Assembly (NCBI RefSeq): GCF_022662195.1
Contig: NZ_JAKMCS010000014.1
Span: 36,752 to 100,751, forward strand
DNA from: Aestuariivivens insulae
GTDB taxonomy: Bacteria; Bacteroidota; Bacteroidia; Flavobacteriales; Flavobacteriaceae
DNA length: 64,000 bases
Direction of reading: 5' to 3'
Part shown: piece by piece, positions 39,297 through 47,149 of the stretch
Position numbering within the stretch: the stretch's first letter is position 1
How the letters are laid out: the number at the start of each line of letters is the position of its first letter
Notes under the pieces: model-generated
Database searches by the model: none
Seen by the model: the letters and a program-made list of their open reading frames with translations, nothing else
What the model was told of the DNA's origin: nothing
Translations under genes and position numbers: made by a program

Positions 39297-39864
39297 AATA
39301 TTCAATTAATTCTGGTTCTAATCGTTGTTTTAAAATAGTAGCTAACTTTTTTCTACTTCTAAACAACTTTACTTTTACATTATTGGGTGTTAACCCCATA
39401 GTTTTTGCTATCTCTTCCAAAGATAAGGCTTCGTAATAATATAAGGACAACAAAAAACTATCGTCACCGGGCAATAAAGCGATACAATCCTTAATAGCTT
39501 GCTCCTTTTCTTGTTGTTCCAAACTTTGTAATGCCGTATCAATTGTCTTCACCTCTTGTTCGGTAAATTCATTAATAGCGACATGGTTCATAAACTTTTT
39601 GTTTTTCTTTAATCGGTCTAAACAGGTATTATAAGCTATTCTATAAATCCAAGTTGAAAATTTAGAATCGCCTTTAAACTTACCTAAAGACTTAAACACC
39701 TTTATAAACGTATCCTGCGCCACTTCTTCGGCCTCTTCCCTATTTTTTAGCATTCTAAGGGTTAAGGTAAACACCAAGTCCTTATACCGATCTACCAATA
39801 CTGTAAATGCACTGGTATCGCCTTGAATAATTAGGTCGATATAATATTGGTCGTTGGTGGTCAT
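39277..39864 (-). CDS. ECF-type RNA polymerase sigma factor
   Basis: The 195-residue protein has sigma region 2 (Y-K-D-L-V-F-T-L-T-L-R-M-L-K-N-R-E-E-A-E-E-V-A-Q-D-T-F-I-K-V-F) and region 4 (Y-Y-E-A-L-S-L-E-E-I-A-K-T-M-G-L-T-P-N-N-V-K-V-K-L-F-R-S-R). It directs polymerase to a small regulon. The partner membrane gene follows with a 20-nt overlap, and a divergent gene with a DUF6249 domain lies 141 nt away, which is likely to be a target. Confidence 0.94.
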   Translation of the reverse strand: MTTNDQYYIDLIIQGDTSAFTVLVDRYKDLVFTLTLRMLKNREEAEEVAQDTFIKVFKSLGKFKGDSKFSTWIYRIAYNTCLDRLKKNKKFMNHVAINEFTEQEVKTIDTALQSLEQQEKEQAIKDCIALLPGDDSFLLSLYYYEALSLEEIAKTMGLTPNNVKVKLFRSRKKLATILKQRLEPELIEYYERERR

Positions 39865-40005
39865 TTTTTATGTAAGACGACTACCTTTTGTTATAGGTTA
39901 CGAATTATATTTAAAATTTTTTAATAAAAAGTGTAACCACTATTAAACAGCTGTCGTCCTAAGGCTGTAAACACATTAAAATTAATCAATTAAAAACAAA
40001 CAATT

Positions 40006-40347
40006 ATGGAAGAGATATTAATCCCTATCAGTTTATTTCTAGCTATTTTTGGTATAGCCTATCTTTATTTTTCCACAAGAAACAAAGAACGGCTAGCACT
40101 TATTGAAAAAGGCGCTGATGCCAGTATTTTTTTGAGCGGCAAAAAACACGCTGCACCAATTTGGAAGGTGCTTATTTTAAATCTTGCATTATTACTTATG
40201 GGCATAGGCTTAGGAGTATTTATATCAGGATTACTGGTTATGATGGGAATGGATGATGATATTGCAGAACCTGGAACTATTTTTTTAATGGCCGGCTTAG
40301 CTTTATTTATTGGTTTCAATATGACCAAAAACCTAGATAAGGAATAA
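40006..40347 (+). CDS. DUF6249 membrane protein
   Basis: The 113-residue protein has three hydrophobic helices (residues about 4-22, 53-78 and 88-105) with a basic loop R-N-K-E-R-L-A-L-I-E-K-G, a pattern found in DUF6249 proteins. The function is unknown. It is divergent from the ECF sigma factor gene, so it could be under that sigma factor's control. It ends just before a MITE-like element. Confidence 0.75.
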   Translation: MEEILIPISLFLAIFGIAYLYFSTRNKERLALIEKGADASIFLSGKKHAAPIWKVLILNLALLLMGIGLGVFISGLLVMMGMDDDIAEPGTIFLMAGLALFIGFNMTKNLDKE

Positions 40348-40372
40348 GCTATCCCATCAATCAAAAAACGCT

Positions 40373-40508
40373 AAGAGGTTGTCTAAAAAGAACGAAAAGT
40401 TGTCATTCTGAAATCTTTACAGAATCTTATTTTATTAGTTTTCATACTCAAGAAAGCCTTAAACAAATTCAAATTGACAAAGTATTACTTTTTTTAGACA
40501 ACCTCTTT
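40373..40508. mobile_element. MITE-like element with ~39-bp terminal inverted repeats
   Basis: AAGAGGTTGTCTAAAAAG at the left end is matched by the inverted CTTTTTTTAGACAACCTCTT at the right. The complementarity continues imperfectly inwards (left GTTGTCATTCTGAA against right TTCAAATTGACAAAG inverted) to about 39 bp per arm. The ~136-bp element has no ORF. A target duplication is not evident. Terminal repeats with no transposase gene are typical of non-autonomous elements. Confidence 0.65.
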
Positions 40509-40509
40509 C

Positions 40510-41175
40510 TTACTCTATAGGAAAGTCGAAATACGTACTGGGATAAGGTTCGTTTCGCAAGGTAAAATGCCACCATTCTTTAGGGTAATTTCTAAACCCA
40601 TACTTCTTCATAACCTGTTGTAGCAATTGTCTGTTAGCCTTTTGGGCTTTGGTTAGCCCTTCATGATCTACCCAAGAAATGGGACCAAAAAAATCATACG
40701 GACTTCCCATATCCAATGGTTCCCCTGTATTCGCATCAATAATGGTTAAATCTACAGTACTGCCCCTACTATGTCCGGATTGGGAAGCAATATACCCTTC
40801 TTTAAACAAATGTTGTTTTTTAACACCGGGGTAAAACTCTCTTTTATTTACTGTATCATGTAATTGGCGTGCCCAAGACACAAAATTGTTAACCGCCCTT
40901 TGGGGACGGTAACCATCATACACCTTTAAGCATAAATTATTACGACTTAAATCTTCCTGCACTAGCCTTAAAGCTTCAGCTGTGGGCTCTGTTAATATTA
41001 ACTTATTGGTATAATACCCCTCTATTGGCCTACCCACAAAATTGTTAGCACCAAAATACCTTAACTCAATCTCTAAATCTGGAATAACGGACTTTACATC
41101 AATAAACCCCTCTGGTATTTGCCCAAAACAAATTGCTCTAAAACATAAAAGCAAATAAAAAAAGTAACGCTTCAT
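40510..41175 (-). CDS. D-alanyl-D-alanine dipeptidase (VanX/DdpX-like, M15)
   Basis: The 221-residue protein has a signal peptide and the M15 zinc motif S-x-H-x-x-G-x-x-x-D (SGHSRGSTVDLT) with the partner E-W-W-H-F near the C-terminus. VanX-type enzymes split D-Ala-D-Ala dipeptide. An export signal points to the periplasm, so here it more likely recycles wall dipeptide than confers glycopeptide resistance, and there is no vanHA nearby. The MITE-like element lies directly after its stop codon. Confidence 0.88.
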   Translation of the reverse strand: MKRYFFYLLLCFRAICFGQIPEGFIDVKSVIPDLEIELRYFGANNFVGRPIEGYYTNKLILTEPTAEALRLVQEDLSRNNLCLKVYDGYRPQRAVNNFVSWARQLHDTVNKREFYPGVKKQHLFKEGYIASQSGHSRGSTVDLTIIDANTGEPLDMGSPYDFFGPISWVDHEGLTKAQKANRQLLQQVMKKYGFRNYPKEWWHFTLRNEPYPSTYFDFPIE

Positions 41176-41596
41176 AAGGCTAATTTATGAAAATAAACAA
41201 CTGGAAACATTAGCGCACAAAAAAACCGAGTTCCCTCAAACTCGGTCCTTTCTTATTTGCTTCTTTTCATGAAGTAGATTTAGGGTCTCTATATCAACAA
41301 CATAATGCAAATATTAATTAATTAATCCATTGAACTAAAAAGTATGTTATTTAGTACACTTCAAAAGTAAAAATATAAATCAAATGAAACGACAAAAAAC
41401 ATTATTTATCGATGAAATACTTATTTTTTTAACATTTCAAGTTGAAATAAACAATAATATCGATGAAATACACATCTGACTTGTATACAACTTAAAACTC
41501 AATTAGAATTTTAAGGTTGGGGTAAATACTAAAATTGGTATTTCACCAGTTACAGATTTAGTGATTAATTGAAGTATATTTACTAAAAAACAAGTA
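41176..41596. other. Intergenic region with hairpin and AT-rich sequence
   Basis: No gene is seen in these 421 bases. An 8-bp hairpin ACCGAGTT/AACTCGGT (41225-41246) has T-tract-like sequence on the minus strand, where it could end or attenuate a transcript coming towards the dipeptidase gene. A 13-base direct repeat, ATCGATGAAATAC, occurs at about 41408 and 41460. The rest is AT-rich with no recognised element. Confidence 0.4.
41225..41246 (-). terminator. Hairpin with T-tract on minus strand upstream of the dipeptidase gene
   Basis: ACCGAGTT (41225-41232) pairs with AACTCGGT (41239-41246); the minus strand continues as TTTTTTGTG. It would terminate or attenuate a leader transcript for the dipeptidase gene. 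Confidence 0.5.
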
Positions 41597-42529
41597 ATGA
41601 AGTTTAGATTATTAATTTTCACCTTAAGTATACAAAGCTTACTTTATTCACAAGCCAAATTATTTACGGAAAAAAACATAACAATTAATAAGCATGTAGA
41701 AGGGGCATTAACTATCCCAACAAACAATGGCACCAATAGCTTAGCCATTATCATTGGCGGATCTGGCCCAACTGATAGAGATGGCAACCAGAATTTTTTA
41801 AAAAACAATGCCCTTAAAAAATTGGCTCACTCCCTAACGGAAAAAGGTATTTCAGCATTTAGGTACGACAAACGCATTGTTAAACAAATTAGACAAGGTT
41901 ACTTGGATCCCAATTTAACATTTAACTATTTTGTTGAAGATGCCATAGCTGTAATTAACTACTTTAATGCGACTAAAACCTATCATAAAATATATGTTAT
42001 AGGACACAGCCAAGGCAGTTTGGTTGGTATGCTAGCATCAAAAGATAGGGCCGATGGGTTTATTTCTTTAGCAGGTGCAGGTCAAAACATAGGCGATGTA
42101 TTAATAGAACAGATAAGTAAAACAGCTCCCCAGTTTGCTAATGAGTCCAAAACTATAATTAACCGCCTAAAGAATGGCAAGTTGGTAAAAGACTATCCCC
42201 AAGCTTTAGCATCAGTATTTAGTAAAGACATTCAACCGTTTATGATAAATTGGATGCAATACGAACCTACAGAAGCCATTAAAGAATTGCAAATGCCAAT
42301 TTTAATAATAAACGGCTCTAAAGATTTACAAGTAAGCACTAACGAAGCCAATAAACTAAAAGAAGCCGCACCAAAGGCCCAATTAAAGATTATAGATAAA
42401 ATGAACCATGTACTTGTCCCTATTCTTGGAGACGACCTTGAAAATTCTAAATCCTATAACGAACCTAATAGAAAAATTTCTAAAACGCTTATAGGGCACA
42501 TCACTACATTTATTTTAGCACATAACTAA
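41597..42529 (+). CDS. Secreted alpha/beta hydrolase
   Basis: The 310-residue protein has a signal peptide (cleavage after about residue 18) and the alpha/beta hydrolase elements IIGGSGPTDRDGN (oxyanion region), G-H-S-Q-G-S (nucleophile Ser138) and N-G-S-K-D (Asp), with N-H-V-L near the end. The pattern is that of the dienelactone-hydrolase-like/esterase class. It probably acts on an ester or peptide in the periplasm. A terminator follows at 42571. Confidence 0.85.
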   Translation: MKFRLLIFTLSIQSLLYSQAKLFTEKNITINKHVEGALTIPTNNGTNSLAIIIGGSGPTDRDGNQNFLKNNALKKLAHSLTEKGISAFRYDKRIVKQIRQGYLDPNLTFNYFVEDAIAVINYFNATKTYHKIYVIGHSQGSLVGMLASKDRADGFISLAGAGQNIGDVLIEQISKTAPQFANESKTIINRLKNGKLVKDYPQALASVFSKDIQPFMINWMQYEPTEAIKELQMPILIINGSKDLQVSTNEANKLKEAAPKAQLKIIDKMNHVLVPILGDDLENSKSYNEPNRKISKTLIGHITTFILAHN

Positions 42530-42570
42530 TCTTTTCCAAAACGAATCTATTCTTACAAAAAGACACATAA

Positions 42571-42599
42571 AAAAAGCATCCAAAATAGGATGCTTTTTT
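42571..42599 (+). terminator. Terminator of the alpha/beta hydrolase gene
   Basis: AAAAAGCATCC (42571-42581) and GGATGCTTTTT (42588-42598) form the stem with a T-tract at the end. Confidence 0.9.
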
Positions 42600-42903
42600 A
42601 CTAACTAACCAACCAAAAATATGAATTACAGTCTTAAGTTTAAAGTAACCACTCAATAAACTTTTTTATAGAATGTAATACTCATTAAAACACAACTATC
42701 ATGCCAAACTTAAAAACAATGATTTTATTTATATAAAATTCTGAAAAAAGTAACAAAAACATCTTAACCATTGTATTTCAGAGTATTAAAAAAATATACA
42801 AATCTATATTTACACTGAAAAACTAAAAAAACAACCAAAATTATTTAGATTTAATGTGAATAAAAGCCTAAAAAAAGCCAATTACATTCCTAAACAGATA
42901 GAA
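42600..42903 (+). other. Intergenic region bounded by two terminators
   Basis: No gene is seen. As terminators stand at 42571-42599 and 42904-42928, a separate short transcript or an attenuated leader of the DUF819 gene may lie here. I recognise no RNA family, and the sequence is AT-rich with weak promoter-like TATATTTA at about 42806. Confidence 0.3.
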
Positions 42904-42928
42904 AGACGACTTTTAAAGTCGTTTTTTT
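42904..42928 (+). terminator. Short terminator upstream of the DUF819 gene
   Basis: ACGACTT (42906-42912) and AAGTCGT (42916-42922) are followed by seven T. It is 47 nt before the DUF819 start. Confidence 0.7.
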
Positions 42929-42974
42929 ATTCCTAAAGTATTTGGTATTTTGCGATATAAACCTAAACTTATCT

Positions 42975-44240
42975 ATGGAACATACACCATTAATTACAAA
43001 CGACGCTATTGTTTTTGGAATTCTAATGCTCTGCTTGGGGTTTGTATTCTTTACCGAATCTCAAAAAACAGGATTTTGGAGCAAGTTTTACAAGATAGTC
43101 CCAGGCCTTTTAATGTGTTATTTATTACCAGCAATATTTAGTTCTTTTGGAATTGTTTCTCCCGAAGAAACCAAAACTTATTTTGTAGCTAGCCGCTATT
43201 TACTTCCAGCCTCTTTAGTCCTTCTAACTATTAGTGTCGATTTAAAAGCGGTTTTTAACTTAGGTTGGCGTGCACTGGTTATGTTCCTCACCGGAACTGT
43301 TGGCATCATTATAGGAGGGCCATTGGCCATTCTTCTTATTTCAACTTTTTCTCCCGAAACTGTTGGAGGCGCAGGATTTGATGCGGTTTGGCGAGGCTTG
43401 GCGACCTTAGCCGGAAGTTGGATTGGTGGCGGTGCCAATCAAGCTGCCATGTTGGAAATCTATCAGTTTAACCCCGATAAATATGGTGGTATGGTTCTCG
43501 TGGATATTGTAGTGGCCAATATTTGGATGGCCTTTTTACTAATAGGCATTGGCAAGAAACAACGTATTGATAAATGGTTAGGTGCCGACAATACGGCAAT
43601 TGACTTGCTACAGAAAAAAGTGCAGAACTTTGCAGAGAGCGTAAAACGCAACCCAACACTTACAGATTATATGGTCATCCTTACGTTTGCCTTTGTAACT
43701 GTGGGGATAGCCCATTGGAGCGCCGATAGCATCTCTATCTTTCTTAACGATAATTTTGAAGCAGTTAGCAACCCTAAAAGTCCGTGGTCTTCTTTTGGAA
43801 GTCAGTTTTTCTGGCTCATTTCCATAGCAACCCTATTGGGCGTTATACTTTCATTTACCAAAGCAAAAAATTATGAAGGTGCCGGTGCCAGTAAAATAGG
43901 CAGCATCTTTATTTACATATTGGTTGCTACAATTGGTATGAAAATGGACCTGAGCAAGCTCTTTGAAAACCCTGGACTGATCATGATTGGTTTAGTATGG
44001 ATGACCATCCATGCTGGTTTATTGATTTTAATTGCGAAACTAATAAAAGCACCTTACTTTTTCTTGGCCGTTGGTAGCCAAGCCAATGTAGGAGGCGCCG
44101 CATCGGCACCTGTGGTGGCAGCAGCCTTTCATTCCTCATTAGCTACTGTAGGCGCCTTATTGGCTGTTTTTGGCTATGTTGTGGGTACCTATGGCGCCAT
44201 GCTCTGTGCAGAATTAATGAGAATTGCTTCTGCTGGTTGA
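42975..44240 (+). CDS. DUF819 family membrane protein
   Basis: From the ATG at 42975 the product is 421 residues with about ten or eleven hydrophobic helices. Typical DUF819 strings are LAGSWIGGGANQAAMLEIY and A-V-G-S-Q-A-N-V-G-G-A-A-S-A-P-V-V-A-A-A, which look like the two inverted halves of a transporter. The substrate is unknown. The frame is open 11 codons further upstream, but that would put non-conserved residues in front. Confidence 0.88.
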   Translation: MEHTPLITNDAIVFGILMLCLGFVFFTESQKTGFWSKFYKIVPGLLMCYLLPAIFSSFGIVSPEETKTYFVASRYLLPASLVLLTISVDLKAVFNLGWRALVMFLTGTVGIIIGGPLAILLISTFSPETVGGAGFDAVWRGLATLAGSWIGGGANQAAMLEIYQFNPDKYGGMVLVDIVVANIWMAFLLIGIGKKQRIDKWLGADNTAIDLLQKKVQNFAESVKRNPTLTDYMVILTFAFVTVGIAHWSADSISIFLNDNFEAVSNPKSPWSSFGSQFFWLISIATLLGVILSFTKAKNYEGAGASKIGSIFIYILVATIGMKMDLSKLFENPGLIMIGLVWMTIHAGLLILIAKLIKAPYFFLAVGSQANVGGAASAPVVAAAFHSSLATVGALLAVFGYVVGTYGAMLCAELMRIASAG

Positions 44241-44288
44241 TTTCTAATTTTTTTTAAGATATTTGCGCCTCTAACTTAATTTTCAAAA

Positions 44289-44990
44289 ATGAAAAAAACA
44301 GCTCTTGCATTCTTAATGTTATTTGCCCTTTCCTGTGGCAAAGAACAACCTGATTTAATTGTTAAAACCACCATTAAAGGCTTAAAAAAAGGCACTGTCT
44401 ATTTAAGAAAAGTTGAGGATACTACTTTGGTAACCGTAGACTCTGTGATTGTAAACGGCACGCCGCAATTTGAATTGAAAAGCCAATTGGAATCTCCCGA
44501 AATGTTCTATTTATATTTAGACAAGAACAGCTCTGAACAAGATAGAATTGCTTTTTTTGCCGATAAAGGTATTACTGAAATACATACAACCCTTAAACAT
44601 TTTGTTTTTGATGCTAAAATAAAAGGCTCTGAGCAACAAAAGGTTTATGAAAATTACCAATTATTAATGTCTCGAATAAACCATAGGAATTTAGATTTGA
44701 TCAAAGAAAGTTTTGATGCACAAAAAGATGGGGACTCATTGGCCTTTGCCGACTACGAAAAAAAGCAAAATAACATTATAAAGAGCAAGTATTTACAAAC
44801 GGTTAACTTTGCTCTAAATAATAGCGATAGTGAAGTAGCCCCTTACTTGGCACTAACCGAAATCTATAATGCCAGGCTTAGCTTTTTAGATACCATAAAC
44901 AAATCGCTTTCACCAAAAGTCAAAGCATCTAAGTATGGAAAAAAATTGGATGCTTTTATTAAGGAAATAAAGGATAAAGAAGACAAATAA
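44289..44990 (+). CDS. DUF4369 domain lipoprotein
   Basis: The 233-residue protein has a lipobox A-L-S-C (Cys16) and then the DUF4369 beta sandwich (IKGLKKGTVYLRKVEDTTLV). In most Bacteroidota such a domain is followed by a thioredoxin fold; here that part is absent and the C-terminus is charged and helical. It may be a stand-alone variant. It starts 48 nt after the DUF819 gene, so they can be co-transcribed. Confidence 0.8.
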   Translation: MKKTALAFLMLFALSCGKEQPDLIVKTTIKGLKKGTVYLRKVEDTTLVTVDSVIVNGTPQFELKSQLESPEMFYLYLDKNSSEQDRIAFFADKGITEIHTTLKHFVFDAKIKGSEQQKVYENYQLLMSRINHRNLDLIKESFDAQKDGDSLAFADYEKKQNNIIKSKYLQTVNFALNNSDSEVAPYLALTEIYNARLSFLDTINKSLSPKVKASKYGKKLDAFIKEIKDKEDK

Positions 44991-44997
44991 TTAACAA

Positions 44998-45024
44998 AAA
45001 AACCTCTCCAAATGGAGAGGCTCT
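44998..45024 (+). terminator. Terminator after the DUF4369 lipoprotein
   Basis: CCTCTCC-AAAT-GGAGAGG (45004-45021) forms a stem preceded by A-rich sequence and followed by CTCTTATTT. The tandem array of tRNA ends starts ten bases later. Confidence 0.6.
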
Positions 45025-45031
45025 TATTTGA

Positions 45032-45369
45032 GCCTCCAGAGGGACTCCCTTCGTCTTCGCTCAGGATAAACTTCTCGTCCTAGTTACTTTAACACTACAT
45101 TTAACTAAGCCTTCCTCTTAACTCCTTCTTCAAAATTTCAAGAGCCTCCAGAGGGACTCCCTTCGACTACGCTCAGGGTAAACTTCTCGCCCTAGTCACT
45201 TTAACCTCTACATTTAACTAAGCCTTCCTCTTAACTCCTTCTTCAAAATTTCAAGAGCCTCCAGAGGGACTCCCTTCGACTACGCTCAGGGTAAACTTCT
45301 CGCCCTAGTCACTTTAACCTCTACATTTAACTAAGCCTTCCTCTTAACTCCTTCTTCAAAATTTCAAGA
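45032..45369 (-). repeat. Tandem array of tRNA-Thr 3' ends (three ~113-bp units)
   Basis: Units start at 45032, 45144 and 45257 on the plus strand, and the intact tRNA-Thr(UGU) follows at 45369. Each unit begins with the same 17 bases as the tRNA 3' end (G-C-C-T-C-C-A-G-A-G-G-G-A-C-T-C-C, break in the T-loop) followed by a CTTCGACTACGCTCAG-type hairpin and about 75 bases of spacer. Periods are 112, 113 and 113. Units 2 and 3 are identical; unit 1 differs at several bases. The units lie downstream of the tRNA in its own direction. Confidence 0.9.
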
Positions 45370-45442
45370 GCCTCCAGAGGGACTCGAACCCACGACCTGC
45401 TGATTACAAATCAGCTGCTCTAGCCAGCTGAGCTATGGAGGC
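45369..45442 (-). tRNA. tRNA-Thr (anticodon UGU)
   Basis: The minus strand folds as a cloverleaf: acceptor GCCTCCA/TGGAGGC, D-loop with AGCTGG, anticodon stem GCTGA/TCAGC with loop TTTGTAA (anticodon TGT at 45406-45408), and T-arm G-T-G-G-G-T-T-C-G-A-G-T. CCA is not encoded. A TTG-N19-TATATTTG promoter lies directly upstream. The downstream side is the array of its own 3' ends. A tRNA of the same anticodon is expected just right of the window, so this is likely a second copy. Confidence 0.95.
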
Positions 45443-45453
45443 AATAACGGGTG

Positions 45454-45483
45454 CAAATATAATAGCAAAAATTATATTTGCAA
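45454..45483 (-). promoter_or_regulatory. Promoter of tRNA-Thr(UGU)
   Basis: On the minus strand TTG, a 19-nt spacer and TATATTTG fit the Bacteroidota consensus TTTG-N19-TAnnTTTG. The -7 box ends 12 nt before the tRNA start. The region is an 11-bp palindrome GCAAATATAAT / ATTATATTTGC. Confidence 0.75.
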
Positions 45484-45501
45484 CTGGTCCGTTAAAAATT
45501 T

Positions 45502-45771
45502 TTAACCTAACTTATTAATCTTTTCAATTAAAGCTCTTCCTTTTGTTTCAAGCTCTTGATTTATTGCTTTAAAATGTGCTTTAGGGTTCTCTACATTTTT
45601 AGCATTTACTTTTTCGATTAATTCATCAAAAGTTTCAATAGCTTCATCTATAATAGCTTCACTTTGCTTTGTGTCTTTATCTGTGTTTGCATATTCCCAA
45701 ACATAAACTGCTTCAATAATATCACCTAAAACATAATTAATATCCTTTTTTAGGTTGCGTACATTTGCCAT
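45502..45771 (-). CDS. Conserved small helical protein of unknown function
   Basis: The 89-residue, acidic and lysine-rich protein appears wholly alpha-helical, probably coiled, with no signal peptide or known motif. It lies between the tRNA-Thr promoter and an otherwise empty gap. I do not recognise a family. The reading frame starts at the first ATG and has normal codon use for the region, so it is likely a real gene. Confidence 0.6.
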   Translation of the reverse strand: MANVRNLKKDINYVLGDIIEAVYVWEYANTDKDTKQSEAIIDEAIETFDELIEKVNAKNVENPKAHFKAINQELETKGRALIEKINKLG

Positions 45772-46096
45772 GTTTCTTGTATTTTAAATTACGCAGCAAA
45801 AATAAAGAATTTCTTGGTTATCCAAGCTTTAATCCCCTTATAATTAGGGCAGCGATTTACTTTCTTTTTGTGAACAAAAAACAAGAAGTTGTTTTACTGA
45901 AATTTGCAGTTTCACTTCGAAAACGTCTATGACCACACAGGAAGGACAATTTTAATTGATTCAATGAAGTACGCGCCATAGAAATAATTAAAAAAGTAAA
46001 TCACAAACTTCCAAGGCACTACATTATCATTCAAGTGTAAAGCTCTACAATTGCTAGTGAATTGGCATAACGACAGACAGATTTGGGCAAAAACGA
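45772..46096. other. Intergenic region without recognised features
   Basis: 325 bases of AT-rich sequence between two minus-strand genes. I see no ORF, no strong hairpin with a T-tract and no RNA family. It must contain the promoter of the helical protein gene, but no unambiguous TTG-N19-TAnnTTTG is visible. Confidence 0.5.
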
Positions 46097-46507
46097 CTAC
46101 TCCCCAGAGTAAGTAACAAAATTACGAGGTGTTTCGTAAAGCGTAACCTCTAAATCCAAGTGCGCATCAATTTGCGGTTTTATTTTATTATAGATAACTA
46201 CGACTATATTTTCGGCTGTTGGATTTAAATCTTTGAAGGCCTCAACTTCTTCATTCAAATTTTTATGATCGAATTTCTCTTCGACTTCAGTTTCAATTAA
46301 ATGTTTCAACACTTTCATATCCATAACAAACCCCGTTTCAGGATGAATTTCACCTGTAACGCTTACTATCAATTCATAATTATGTCCATGATAGTTAGGA
46401 TTGGCACATTTACCAAAAACAGTAGCATTTCTAGCATCAGTCCAATCAGCATTATAGAGCCTATGTGCGGCATTAAAATGAGCCTTTCTACTTACTTTTA
46501 CCCTCAT
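46097..46507 (-). CDS. queD: 6-carboxytetrahydropterin synthase (QueD-like)
   Basis: From the ATG at 46507 the product is 136 residues. The family landmarks are His15 in H-F-N-A-A-H-R-L, C34 in F-G-K-C-A-N-P-N-Y, His40 and His42 in Y-H-G-H-N-Y, and F-D-H-K-N-L. It converts dihydroneopterin triphosphate to 6-carboxytetrahydropterin in queuosine synthesis; 6-pyruvoyl-tetrahydropterin synthases are close relatives. Another ATG at 46519 would add four residues. It overlaps the idi stop by 20 nt. Confidence 0.9.
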   Translation of the reverse strand: MRVKVSRKAHFNAAHRLYNADWTDARNATVFGKCANPNYHGHNYELIVSVTGEIHPETGFVMDMKVLKHLIETEVEEKFDHKNLNEEVEAFKDLNPTAENIVVVIYNKIKPQIDAHLDLEVTLYETPRNFVTYSGE

Positions 46508-47030
46508 GGATGGATTCATTTATATATTCATAAAATTTATCGAAGATCACTTTAAACCATTCGGTATAAATTCCTGGTTGCTTTTTTATATCCTCCCTAA
46601 CCGCTTCCAAAGGCATCCATTTCCAATCGGCAACCTCCTCTTTATTAATAACAGGCATGTCATTATACTTGCCTAGGAGCACATGGTCGTATTCATGTTC
46701 TGTTAAGCCATTATCGAAAGGAGCTTTGTAGATAAATGAAATGGAGTCTTCTAGTTCGGTTACAAATCCCATTTCTTCCTGCAAACGTCTCTTTCCTGCC
46801 TCAATATTGGTCTCTCCCTCACGCTGATGGCTACAGCAAGTATTGGTCCATAGTCCTGGTGAATGGTATTTTCCTAAGGCTCTTTGCTGCAACATCAATT
46901 CATTATTGTCGTTAAAAACAAATACAGAAAAGGCTCTGTGCAACAATGCCTTTTCATGGGCTTCCATTTTGGGCATTAAACCTATTGGCTCATCTTTTTC
47001 GTTTACTAAAATCACTTTTTCTTCTTCCAT
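46488..47030 (-). CDS. idi: Isopentenyl-diphosphate delta-isomerase, type 1
   Basis: From the ATG at 47030 the product is 180 residues. It has the Nudix fold of type 1 Idi: L-H-R-A-F-S-V-F, catalytic Cys in T-N-T-C-C-S-H, and R-L-Q-E-E-M-G-F as the Nudix helix. It interconverts IPP and DMAPP for isoprenoid synthesis. The upstream open frame to a TTG at 47048 is not part of the family. It is co-oriented and overlapping with queD. Confidence 0.95.
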   Translation of the reverse strand: MEEEKVILVNEKDEPIGLMPKMEAHEKALLHRAFSVFVFNDNNELMLQQRALGKYHSPGLWTNTCCSHQREGETNIEAGKRRLQEEMGFVTELEDSISFIYKAPFDNGLTEHEYDHVLLGKYNDMPVINKEEVADWKWMPLEAVREDIKKQPGIYTEWFKVIFDKFYEYINESIHEGKSK

Positions 47031-47119
47031 AGAAAACAAAAATACCAAGTATAAATTAATATTTACAATGTTTGCCCTAAAAACTAAAAACTGGGATTAT
47101 GAATTCCTAAATTATGGAG

Positions 47120-47127
47120 TATCTTTG
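47120..47127 (+). promoter_or_regulatory. Putative -7 box of the prfC promoter
   Basis: TATCTTTG followed by CAGCC lies 22 nt upstream of the prfC ATG at 47150. The same motif precedes rimO. No TTG occurs at the usual distance. Confidence 0.5.
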
Positions 47128-47149
47128 CAGCCATTATAAAAACAACACC

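Noticed and set aside
40510..41175. Vancomycin resistance gene vanX
   Set aside because: No vanH/vanA/vanRS neighbours and a signal peptide is present; a wall-dipeptide recycling enzyme is more likely.
45032..45369. Integron-type attC array
   Set aside because: No integron integrase, no cassettes with genes, and the repeated part is a tRNA 3' end.
45032..45369. Three additional tRNA genes
   Set aside because: Only the last 17 bases of the tRNA are present in each unit; there is no D-arm or anticodon arm.
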